A DNA stretch of 64,000 bases from UBA1351 sp963677625. GTDB lineage: Bacteria; Bacillota; Clostridia; Lachnospirales; Vallitaleaceae. The stretch is taken from the NCBI GenBank assembly GCA_963677625.2, contig CAXXSW010000006.1, positions 1 through 64,000 of the forward strand, read 5' to 3'. Below are positions 29,542 through 36,288 of this stretch, in pieces. Every line of letters begins with the position of its first letter. The first letter of the stretch is position 1. Below the pieces are notes generated by a model that saw only the letters and a program-made list of their open reading frames with translations, ran no database searches and was not told the origin of the DNA. The position numbers and the translations under genes are program-made.

Positions 29542-29624
29542 CAATAATATTTATGTATAAGTATTTTTCACCATTTTTCAAACCCACAAACAACAATACT
29601 CACTAATTTTTCATCTAATATCTT

Positions 29625-29680
29625 CGTATTTGGACATAAAATAAAAGCCCAGAATCTAATCCAGGCTTATACTCTCATGT
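29625..29680 (-). repeat. Hairpin repeat copy R1
   Basis: First of five related ~60-bp units (R1-R5): CGTATTTGGACATAAAATAAA then a hairpin AGCCCAGAATCTAATCCAGGCTT then ACTCTCATG. On the minus strand it reads as a terminator hairpin with a T-rich tail plus a conserved flank ATGTCC(A/G)AATACG. It starts 5 bp past the TRADD-associated gene. Confidence 0.75.
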
Positions 29681-29684
29681 TCTC

Positions 29685-30242
29685 TCATTTACTCATGATC
29701 TTATCTATTAGATTTATATACGCTTTATCCCTTTCTGACTCGCTTATATCTTCTACTAAATGAATTGCAGCTAAAAATTGTTCTGTTGAAACAAGTCTTT
29801 CATGAAAGAGTGCTAGTTGATTTGTTGTCCTAGTATATAGCCAGAAGAAAAGTCCTGATACCAATTCTACAACAGTTCCAGAAACTATTGCTATTAGAGT
29901 AATATCACTACCTTCATTCAATATAACATGTATCAAACCTGATGCATACAGTATGAAACCAAGTATACAAAACACTAACGAAGCTGAAAAAGCACGATTA
30001 GCATGTCTTTTATTAATTACATAATATTCCTTTGTTTCTAATACATTCTGCTTCATCAACTCAACAATATTAAATTCTTTCGACTCGATTGATTCTTTAA
30101 ACGGAAGCAATTCTTCTTTAACTGCTTTAGTATCTTGTTTCGTGTATCGATTATTAATCGCTTGTACAACCTACGTAAGAGCTGCTAAAGTAGCACCTAC
30201 TAAAGCACTTGCAATTAATGTGCTTATAATTTCAAAACTCAT
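29685..30242 (-). pseudogene. TRADD-N-associated membrane-domain protein with in-frame amber codon
   Basis: The full frame starts at ATG 30242 behind a perfect AGGAGG and would give 185 residues: an N-terminal hydrophobic segment (MSFEIISTLIASALVGATLA), linker, then two transmembrane helices (VFCILGFILYASGLI; ALIAIVS-type second helix) and a C-terminal helix ERLVSTEQFLAAIHLVEDI. This is the layout of the TRADD-N-associated two-TM domain seen in bacterial conflict/immune signalling proteins. Codon 24 is TAG (plus strand 30171-30173), between ALT and VVQAINNRY. The remaining 141-codon open frame has a possible TTG start at 30110 but no good ribosome site. Probably a nonsense-inactivated gene. 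Confidence 0.65.
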
Positions 30243-30261
30243 AAAATCCTCCTCATAGTAC

Positions 30262-30307
30262 CGTATTCGGACATAAAAATAAAGCCCAGAATTTCATTTA
30301 TGCTTTT
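30262..30307 (-). repeat. Hairpin repeat copy R2 (partial stem)
   Basis: CGTATTCGGACATAAAAATAAAGCCCAGAATTTCATTTATGCTTTT. The left flank is near-identical to R1, the right arm of the hairpin has decayed. Confidence 0.65.
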
Positions 30308-30409
30308 GACGCTTTATACCTGTTTAGTTGTATACATGACATTCTTAACTCATTAACTACACAAATATATATGAACTGTTGATTTAGAGCAGTTAATCGA
30401 ATATCTTTG

Positions 30410-30790
30410 CTATTTTCTTAGTTTTCTAATAAGCTCAACGATCTTCTTGACTTGTTCTTCTGCTTTTATTTGAGTTGAAACATCATTGGCATTTATCCTC
30501 TCTATCTTAGCACCCTCATCGGACAGCATTTTAGTTCTACTATGTGCTTCAGAAGCTGTTTCACTATGATATGAATCGCCATCAATCTCAACAACTATTG
30601 TAATTTTATCACATACAATCACAAAATCTGGTTCAATTCTTTTGTATGTTTTTCCGCCTTTAATAAATACAGGTAATGGAGTAAAAGGTATTCCCGCCTT
30701 TTTTAACGCTCTGTAAAAAAGAATTTCTGGTTTAGATCTAAATAATAGTCCATCTTCTGTTCTAGAAGCAACATTATTAGATCTGACCCC
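30410..30790 (-). pseudogene. 5'-truncated DUF559-like endonuclease domain
   Basis: The open frame runs from just after an in-frame TAG at 30791-30793 to 30410 and encodes a restriction-endonuclease-like domain: RSKPEILFYRALKKAGIPF, PDFVIVCDKITIVVEIDGDS (PD...ExD core), then HSETASEAHSRTKMLSDEGA. No ATG lies before the core; only a GTG at 30622 inside it. So the N-terminal part of a nuclease or helicase-nuclease appears lost. DUF559/Vsr-like by pattern. Confidence 0.6.
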
Positions 30791-30810
30791 CTACCTTGAT
30801 TTGTCAAACC

Positions 30811-31164
30811 TTAACCTGCCAACCATTTCCGACACTTATCTTGCCAGTCATCGTCCTCTATGGCCATAAGACTAATAACTGTCTTATTAAGAATCATATC
30901 ATCTAATATCAAACACGCGACCTTTTCTTGTATATCTTCCTCTAATTTATATATCTCATTTGTAATAGAATTAAACACCTTTGGAATAACCATTATATCT
31001 AGAACATATTCGTATATGGTTTCCTTGATTCTATTATTCCATACATCATATTCATTGACTATCCTAAGTCGAGATTTACACGTCGCTAAAATGTTAACAA
31101 TTTTTGCATTACCCTCGTCTGTGAACACCTTAGAAATAGTTGATAAAATAATCTCTGAATTCAA
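30811..31164 (-). CDS. Hypothetical protein, helical
   Basis: 117 residues, no signal or membrane segment, no family I recognise. Mostly helical by composition; ends DDDWQDKCRKWLAG. It starts 22 bp after the stop of the HEPN-like gene upstream (31186) and is probably co-transcribed with it, which could suggest a paired (toxin-antitoxin-like or regulator-effector) arrangement. No further support. Confidence 0.55.
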   Translation of the reverse strand: MNSEIILSTISKVFTDEGNAKIVNILATCKSRLRIVNEYDVWNNRIKETIYEYVLDIMVIPKVFNSITNEIYKLEEDIQEKVACLILDDMILNKTVISLMAIEDDDWQDKCRKWLAG

Positions 31165-31185
31165 CTTAACCCCTCCATTCTTTAA

Positions 31186-31884
31186 TTAATCAGCAAATAA
31201 TGTATAGCGTATTTGAGCTTGATAACAAAATAAATTTTCTAGTATGTAGAGTAGCAACTCACTAAAATTATCTTCATCTACATTATTAAACATTTTTGAT
31301 ATATTGCCATTCTCATCTTCAAATAACATAAATAGTTTACCTTTAGGTGACTTAGCCTCTCTAATTAATTCATCATAACTCATCTCTTTAAAAACATCCT
31401 TTTTTGAATCTCTACTTGCATCTCTAGACATAGGATATCTAAAGTAGTCACTTTTATAATCATATCCTGATAGTTTTCGAATATACTCTCCTAGCTGCTT
31501 TGGAAAAGTCCAATCCTCCATATGTAGCTCTTCTAATTTGCTAATGTTATTATTTATAAGAAATTCTGTATAATTATACATTAACTCTAGGTCATGAGAT
31601 TTCTTTATCATTTCTAGTTTACCATTAGGCCGCTCAAAAACAAAATCATCAATTGTAGCAGCATCTTCTACTAAGCACAATCTTTTACTGAACAAAACAA
31701 TTATCGACTTAAGATATAATTCTATCGAATGTCTTCTCAAAAAATTAATAGGAAAATTAGAGTACCAATATCTGTCATTGTTCTTGTTCTTATATAATAT
31801 TTCAGAAGCATCTTTATAGGCCCCTGCAATAATACCAAAGCCAAAGTCATTATGCTCCGTAAAAGGTAAAAAATATTCTTTCAT
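31186..31884 (-). CDS. Hypothetical protein, possibly HEPN-like
   Basis: 232 residues, soluble. Residues about 47-62 (FLRRHSIELYLKSIIVLF) resemble the first conserved helix of HEPN-superfamily proteins (RxxHxxELxLK). A clear C-terminal RxxxxH motif is not visible, so ribonuclease activity is not supported. Forms a two-gene unit with the 117-residue gene downstream. The 31885-31957 stretch upstream is AT-rich and could hold its promoter. Confidence 0.55.
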   Translation of the reverse strand: MKEYFLPFTEHNDFGFGIIAGAYKDASEILYKNKNNDRYWYSNFPINFLRRHSIELYLKSIIVLFSKRLCLVEDAATIDDFVFERPNGKLEMIKKSHDLELMYNYTEFLINNNISKLEELHMEDWTFPKQLGEYIRKLSGYDYKSDYFRYPMSRDASRDSKKDVFKEMSYDELIREAKSPKGKLFMLFEDENGNISKMFNNVDEDNFSELLLYILENLFCYQAQIRYTLFAD

Positions 31885-31957
31885 AATACTCTCCTATATT
31901 CTCTAGATATGTCTACAACTTATCTACTTTCTCTTACCTCTTTACATATAATATTAA

Positions 31958-32015
31958 CGTATTCTGAGATAAATTAAAAGCCTAGCATTTAATCCAGGTT
32001 TGAACTCATATTCTG
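31958..32015 (-). repeat. Hairpin repeat copy R3
   Basis: CGTATTCTGAGATAAATTAAA then AGCCTAGCATTTAATCCAGGTTT and AACTCATATTCTG. It lies 3' of the membrane-protein remnant 32044-32594. Confidence 0.7.
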
Positions 32016-32043
32016 TTACGTAAGTTTTGTAACTATATAGAAT

Positions 32044-32594
32044 CTATAATTTATTATTCATTTTTATCATTTGATTCTTTCTGTTTTCTAACTCTTCATA
32101 GCGTTCCATAGTAAGTATATTATTAGTATTTATTTCCTCTTTAAAAATTTCGCGAGTTAAGACTTTTAGCTCAGTTTTTAAAAACACTTCTGCCTTTAAA
32201 CCTATCAAATAAATTGCTATTCCTAATCCAAATAATGTCAATACATCGTTAGTCGTTTCTAGAACGTCTAAAGAAATATATTCTGTTATCTTATACGAGG
32301 AATAGCTATAATTGAAAAAGCCGATAACGCTATTAGACTATTATGAACTATCTTAATAAATATATTTTCTTCTTTACCTGTTCCTTTATCATTTGAATTC
32401 AAGTAATTTTTTACTTTCAACTGAACGAAATCAGATAAAAGTAAAAATATTGCGGTCAATGATACTGCTAACATAAGTCTAGAATCAATATCATAAATTG
32501 GAGTCATTCTAATTATGCCAAGAATCCCAAATCCAATCCCTAAGAATTTAATGAACTTATTACTAATTTCTACATTTAAAAACATATTCCTCAC
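32044..32594 (-). pseudogene. Four-helix membrane protein with one frameshift
   Basis: Frame 1 (32594-32286) has two to three hydrophobic helices (FLGIGFGILGIIRM; LAVSLTAIFLLLSDF; LIALSAFSIIAIPRI) and stops at 32286. A second frame continues without its own start: ITEYISLDVLETTNDVLTLF, GLGIAIYLIGLK, and a charged tail to 32044. Adding one A in ATAAG near 32288 joins them as AIPRIKITEYISLD. Function unknown; one of several broken small membrane genes between the hairpin repeats. Confidence 0.55.
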
Positions 32595-32637
32595 CTCAAC
32601 AAGTTTTTTTTATACGTTACTCTCACATTTATAATAT

Positions 32638-32696
32638 CGTATAAACGTATAAAAATAAAGCCTGGAATTTAATCCCGGCTTGTGCTCTCATATCTG
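32638..32696 (-). repeat. Hairpin repeat copy R4
   Basis: CGTATAAACGTATAAAAATAAA then AAGCCTGGAATTTAATCCCGGCTT (the best-preserved stem) and TGCTCTCATATCTG. It lies 44 bp past the 32740 gene stop. Confidence 0.75.
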
Positions 32697-32739
32697 TCTA
32701 TTAAGATACAAAAAGCTAGTTTCCCAAGCTGATGCAATG

Positions 32740-33564
32740 TTATATATTCGTCTTTTGCCTTGCCAGATTAAGCATTTCATTACATAAGTCTCGATCAGCA
32801 TGCATCATCTGAGAAAAATTTTGAACTACATCAAGTGTACCTTTATCGATCGTAGTTATCTCCAATAAGGCCTTATTCACAAATTTATTGACCATTATTA
32901 TTCCCCCATTTTGTCTATTTCTAGAAAAATACTCGACAGACTCCAAAGCAATTTTGATTGATTCTTCTATATTACCTTTATCGTATTGAATGTTTGCTTC
33001 AATCCACATCGTCTTTGACATTATCATTGAATAATTTCTTTTTATTTTTTGGTCAATGCTATTAAACATTTCAAAATACACACTATCTAAATTCTTAATT
33101 TTTAACTCATAATCTGAAATTATTTTTTTCAAATTTTTATCATATTCATCAAACTTAATCTCTGTTTTGTCAGAAAAATCTGAGATTTTCTTTTCTAACT
33201 GGTCTTCTGCGGCAACAATTCTATTCATGAGAGTATCATAATCCTTCTGTTTCATTCTCCAGTTAAAATATGTGTATAATCCAACAAATAATGCTGGAAC
33301 TCCAATTACTAGTCCTATTGCTAAGTACAGCGGTTGCAGAACTCGATCGTAGGATTTGTCTAACTGCTCATACATTATTTTATAATCAACCTGCTTTTCT
33401 ATATCATCCCTTTCTATTATTTCTTCACTAGCTGGTATTGGCTTCTCATTTATCTCATACTTATTTTCAATTATATCTTCTGCAGAAAGTATGGAGAAAT
33501 GGTTAAAATATACAACCAATAATAGTATTAATAGTATAAAAATAATTTCTTTTCTTCTCTTCAT
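32740..33564 (-). CDS. Membrane-anchored coiled-coil protein, unknown function
   Basis: About 274 residues from ATG 33564 (AAGGAG seven bases before; the frame from 33582 overlaps that site). N-terminal signal anchor (IIFILLILLLVVYFNHF), extracytoplasmic acidic stretch, second TM (LAIGLVIGVPALFVGLYTYF), then a cytoplasmic coiled coil (LEKKISDFSDKTEIKFDEYD...) and a TPR-like helical end (IQYDKGNIEESIKIALESVE). No named family. Possibly a surface sensor or defence component by its neighbourhood, which is inference only. Confidence 0.65.
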   Translation of the reverse strand: MKRRKEIIFILLILLLVVYFNHFSILSAEDIIENKYEINEKPIPASEEIIERDDIEKQVDYKIMYEQLDKSYDRVLQPLYLAIGLVIGVPALFVGLYTYFNWRMKQKDYDTLMNRIVAAEDQLEKKISDFSDKTEIKFDEYDKNLKKIISDYELKIKNLDSVYFEMFNSIDQKIKRNYSMIMSKTMWIEANIQYDKGNIEESIKIALESVEYFSRNRQNGGIIMVNKFVNKALLEITTIDKGTLDVVQNFSQMMHADRDLCNEMLNLARQKTNI

Positions 33565-33665
33565 AAACAAACTCCTTCTCATATGCTATCATCATTCTAA
33601 AATCCATTTACTAAAAATGTATGAATTCATTGTACTTAACTATAGAAAAAAAGGCAAACTACTTA

Positions 33666-33718
33666 ATATATTCAAAAAAATAAAGCCTTGTTTCCAGGGC
33701 AATTTTAATTTCATATTC
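33666..33718 (-). repeat. Hairpin repeat copy R5 (diverged)
   Basis: TATTCAAAAAAATAAAGCCTTG, TTTCCAGGGC and TTCATATTC keep the order of R1-R4 but the stem is weaker. No gene remains on its upstream side. Confidence 0.5.
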
Positions 33719-34212
33719 AATTAGCATAAATTAATTTTCTAATTATTTTAATGATTAAATCCTAATCAAGAACAAAGATATTTTCTCTGACCATTAACCT
33801 GCCTTTCTTGAACAGAGCTATCGTAGTTTGCTAAGTTATCCTTGATAATGTTCAAAAAATATTAACTGCGATAATCCTTCTATAAAACATTCCCTTTACT
33901 ATTACCCTGATTGTGGCAAACTTATGTTACCTCAAGTGAATCCGCACATTCATACGTTTTTAACCGAAGGTGCTTCTGGTAACGAAACTGTTTGGCGTAA
34001 AATTCCCCATATCTGTTTTATCTCTCTTCGCAAACGTTGGTATGCATGTGATGCTACAATGGCTCCAAAAAACCATACTGGCATTCGTGGTTTTACTTAT
34101 AAGCACGAATAATAAATTTTCTAAGCTTATAATCCTTGGCTGTTTTTTATACCTTGGATTATTTTTTTGTCTTGAAATCTTCTGTTTTAGAAAAGTAGAA
34201 CTTTCCTATAAA
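33719..34212. other. Non-coding stretch before the tRNA-Leu remnant
   Basis: No convincing gene. Overlapping plus-strand frames near 33870-34260 lack ribosome sites. One (from about 33890) reads YYPDCGKLMLPQVNPH ... RKRWYACDA, faintly like the zinc-ribbon start of an ISL3-type transposase, and may be a decayed fragment. Confidence 0.4.
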
Positions 34213-34243
34213 ACAAAAAAACACTACATATTGTATGTAGTGT
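34213..34243 (-). terminator. Original chromosomal terminator of tRNA-Leu
   Basis: Stem ACACTACATA / TATGTAGTGT with a T-run on the minus strand, just past the 3' tRNA-Leu remnant (attL). It was the tRNA operon terminator before phage integration. The phage brings a look-alike at 47794-47825. Confidence 0.75.
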
Positions 34244-34253
34244 CTCTTGTTAC

Positions 34254-34311
34254 TTACTAAATGCGGATGACAGGAATCGAACCTGCACACCGAAGGTACT
34301 AGATCCTAAGT
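34254..34311 (-). repeat. attL: 58-bp copy of the tRNA-Leu 3' end
   Basis: Identical over 58 bp to 47833-47890. Contains the T-arm, variable region and anticodon-side sequence of tRNA-Leu, ending at CCTAAGT; beyond it the sequence diverges into phage DNA. This is the displaced 3' part of the host tRNA gene. Confidence 0.92.
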
Positions 34312-34483
34312 TTAGTATATTCATAATTCTATATTTCGATATATTGTATCGATATTGCGAATAAGAATATATTTATTAATATTGAACAATTGACTACATA
34401 AAGTGTTCGTATTATAATAATATATACGAACAGACGTTCGCTACCTTAGTGCACAAGATTTTTTTTGATAGGGGTTGTGATTA

Positions 34484-34600
34484 TTGATATTGGTACTGGC
34501 AAAACTAGAAATGCTTATATTTTTAGATTATCAGGGAAAGAAGAAAGATGCTCTATTAGATCTACTTGCACAGATGAAGAGACTAGTTGAAAATGACTAG
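34484..34600 (+). CDS. Possible 38-residue peptide just inside attL
   Basis: TTG 34484 behind AGGGG; encodes LILVLAKLEMLIFLDYQGKK and a charged end DLLAQMKRLVEND, then a stop overlapping a plus-strand terminator (34580-34608). The correctly oriented terminator is the main support. It could be the tail of a lost gene. Confidence 0.3.
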   Translation: MILVLAKLEMLIFLDYQGKKKDALLDLLAQMKRLVEND

Positions 34601-34608
34601 TCTTTTTG
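34580..34608 (+). terminator. Terminator at the left end of the prophage
   Basis: AGACTAGT / ACTAGTCT stem followed by TTTTTGTTTTT on the plus strand. Confidence 0.65.
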
Positions 34609-34983
34609 TTTTTCTTTTATTATGTATTCTGTTTTTTCTCCTGGATCAATGAAAATATTTAGGATCCCTAATATGGCTGAATCGTTTCTATCTCCTACAT
34701 CAAAAACACTAAATAATAATAGATTGTATCTTTTTACTTCTTTCAAATTGAGTTCATAATTATATGTTTTGTTTAGATTTATATCCGTTAGTTCTTCTGC
34801 AATATTTGTTTGTTTTAATTGATATTTAAATACATATCTACTAAAATCTTTTAAATTTGGATTTGATAAAAAAAATACAAATGGTAGTAGAATTAAAATT
34901 ATATGTATTTGTTTTCTTCTATAGTCAGCATTTATATTTTTGAGTTCTCTTCTCTGTTCTTTATTTAATCTATCAAGATTCAT
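34597..34983 (-). CDS. Small membrane protein next to the phage repressor
   Basis: 128 residues: basic N-terminus, one TM helix (IHIILILLPFVFFLS), then an extracytoplasmic domain with LLLFSVFDVGDR and ILGILNIFID, a pattern like DUF4359 proteins. One base after the repressor stop on the same strand, so expressed in the lysogen; a superinfection-exclusion or surface role would fit but is inference. Confidence 0.6.
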   Translation of the reverse strand: MNLDRLNKEQRRELKNINADYRRKQIHIILILLPFVFFLSNPNLKDFSRYVFKYQLKQTNIAEELTDINLNKTYNYELNLKEVKRYNLLLFSVFDVGDRNDSAILGILNIFIDPGEKTEYIIKEKQKD

Positions 34984-34984
34984 T

Positions 34985-35323
34985 TTATTCTCCTTTTATA
35001 GAATCCTGAAGTCTTTGAACTTCTCTCAATCCCGTTGCTTCTTTGACAACTTTCAGTTGATTTTCTGTGTTTAACTCTCTAAAACATTCTATTAGTTTTG
35101 TTTCAATCAATTCTGAAACTTGTTCGTCTCCAAAAATTAAATAGTCTGTAGAGACCTGGAATAATTTTGAGAGTTTTGCAAGTGCTTCAGAATTTGGAAA
35201 ATTTAGTCCATTTATATAATTACCAATTATAGCTCTACTCATTCCAATTTCTTCTGATAATTTTTTTTGAGTCATATTATTTTGTTTCATTAAATTTTTT
35301 ATTCTATCGCCAATATTTTCCAT
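34985..35323 (-). CDS. XRE/CI-type phage repressor
   Basis: 112 residues from ATG 35323 (AGGAAGGAT site; the longer frame to 35395 runs into the control region). Residues 5-60 form the HTH_3 fold: RIKNLMKQNNMTQKKLSEEI then SRAIIGNYINGLNFPNSEAL. A short C-terminal helical part, probably for dimerisation; no peptidase domain, so it is not a LexA-type self-cleaving repressor. Divergent from the early genes, with operators between. Confidence 0.85.
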   Translation of the reverse strand: MENIGDRIKNLMKQNNMTQKKLSEEIGMSRAIIGNYINGLNFPNSEALAKLSKLFQVSTDYLIFGDEQVSELIETKLIECFRELNTENQLKVVKEATGLREVQRLQDSIKGE

Positions 35324-35362
35324 TATTGATATCCTTCCTGCTAAATTATTCCACAAAATATA

Positions 35363-35391
35363 TTGACATTGCCAATATATTGTCTTATAAT
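35363..35391 (+). promoter_or_regulatory. Early phage promoter with operator in the spacer
   Basis: TTGACA (35363-35368), 17 bp, TATAAT (35386-35391): a perfect consensus. The spacer holds TTGCCAATATATTG, a half-palindrome matching the nearby 35400-35415 operator, so repressor binding would block it. Confidence 0.8.
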
Positions 35392-35399
35392 TCATTTAA

Positions 35400-35415
35400 G
35401 GCCAATATGTTGGCC
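35400..35415. promoter_or_regulatory. Putative repressor operator palindrome
   Basis: GGCCAATATGTTGGCC, an inverted repeat. Related sites: GCCAATATATTG in the promoter spacer and TTATTGCC at 35428-35435. Confidence 0.65.
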
Positions 35416-35494
35416 GATTAGTTAATTTATTGCCTTAACTTCAAATTGTATCATATTTAATGCAATAACAAAAGTGTATGCAAAGGAGAATGTA

Positions 35495-35842
35495 ATGGAA
35501 AATATAGAAATTGAAGCTATGTTCAAACCATTTATTCCTAAGATTCAGGACCATCTTAATGAAACATACTGTTTGGACTTCATTCCGAACATATTACCTT
35601 TCTCATATCAGGATAATGATGTTGAAAGAATCCTCTTGTTTGAGATCTACGATCATGAGATTGGCAGCATGGAAATGAAACTGGTTGAATTTTACTTGGT
35701 AACCATTGATAAGGTTTTTGATTCTGTAGATATCCAATATCTCAGGTCACAACTCTTTTCACAAGTCTTAAAAGCACGTTTTACAGGAAAACTTATTAAC
35801 AATGAAATGATAAATACAAAGGAGATTACACATGTTAGCTAA
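35495..35842 (+). CDS. Inovirus early protein of unknown function
   Basis: 115 residues from ATG 35495 (AAAGGAGA site). Acidic, soluble: MFKPFIPKIQDHLNETYCLD, then ISYQ-like and NMEMKLVEFYLVTIDKVFD. First gene under the repressed promoter; overlaps the start of the ssDNA-binding-like gene by 11 bp. No family recognised; a role in replication or control is likely from position. Confidence 0.65.
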   Translation: MENIEIEAMFKPFIPKIQDHLNETYCLDFIPNILPFSYQDNDVERILLFEIYDHEIGSMEMKLVEFYLVTIDKVFDSVDIQYLRSQLFSQVLKARFTGKLINNEMINTKEITHVS

Positions 35843-36083
35843 AATATCAGGAAATGTCGTATTCAAGGAACCTAGAACTTTTGGTGAGGGCGAAGATGCC
35901 AACACTTACTATTATGTACACCTGTACCAGACAGGTCAAAAAGAAGTCGCAGAAATCACTGTTGACGAAGAGTCTTTTAAGAGAGTCGAAGTCGGTAAAC
36001 CACTTAGCATGGATGTTGATATCTCAGCAAGAGTATCCTACAACCACCCAGTATTAAAAGCAAGACTTCTCAAAAAATCCTGA
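35832..36083 (+). CDS. Small beta-rich protein, gpV-like ssDNA-binding candidate
   Basis: 83 residues: alternating beta pattern KISGNVVFKEPRTFGEGEDA, YYYVHLYQTGQKEVAEITV, ending in basic KARLLKKS. Size and fold pattern resemble the OB-like ssDNA-binding protein that coats filamentous phage DNA before export. Position upstream of the coat genes fits. Clear AAAGGAGATT ribosome site. Assignment is by context and pattern, not by a strong motif. Confidence 0.55.
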   Translation: MLAKISGNVVFKEPRTFGEGEDANTYYYVHLYQTGQKEVAEITVDEESFKRVEVGKPLSMDVDISARVSYNHPVLKARLLKKS

Positions 36084-36112
36084 TAACATTTTTTATGTTA
36101 TGCATACACTTT

Positions 36113-36175
36113 GGATATCCGTTAATTATCAGTGGTACGGTGGCAAATTGCTAATGGTTCGACTCCATGTATCCA
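36113..36175 (+). ncRNA. tRNA-like structure in the phage
   Basis: 63 nt. 5' GGATAT pairs with GTATCC near the 3' end, followed by A. A T-arm look-alike ATGG-TTCGACT-CCAT has the tRNA loop signature, and CAGTGGTA resembles a D-loop. No 7-nt anticodon loop can be drawn (TGGCA/TGCTA stem closes a 3-nt loop). So a degenerate tRNA or a tRNA mimic rather than a working tRNA. It occupies the gap between the ssDNA-binding-like gene and TraX. Confidence 0.4.
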
Positions 36176-36288
36176 ACTCGAAAGGCCTGGTGAAGCAAAT
36201 GATAGAACTTATACATTTCATGATTACATTACTCATATTGATATGGTTCTTCATTCAGATCATCAGAGTATAAAAGAAAGGACACACC

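Noticed and set aside
30171..30173. Amber codon as pyrrolysine or programmed readthrough
   Set aside because: No downstream insertion element, and the codon falls in a variable linker; a nonsense mutation is simpler.
29625..33718. CRISPR array
   Set aside because: Repeats are imperfect, spaced by 0.6-1.7 kb and flank genes; there are no regular spacers and no cas genes.
29625..33718. Integron attC sites
   Set aside because: I could not find the paired RYYYAAC/GTTRRRY core sites in a consistent position, and no IntI-type integrase is in the window; kept only as an analogy.
33924..34260. Overlapping 62- and 96-codon plus-strand frames before attL
   Set aside because: No ribosome sites, frames conflict, and the longer one runs into the tRNA-Leu terminator; only a possible transposase remnant is noted.
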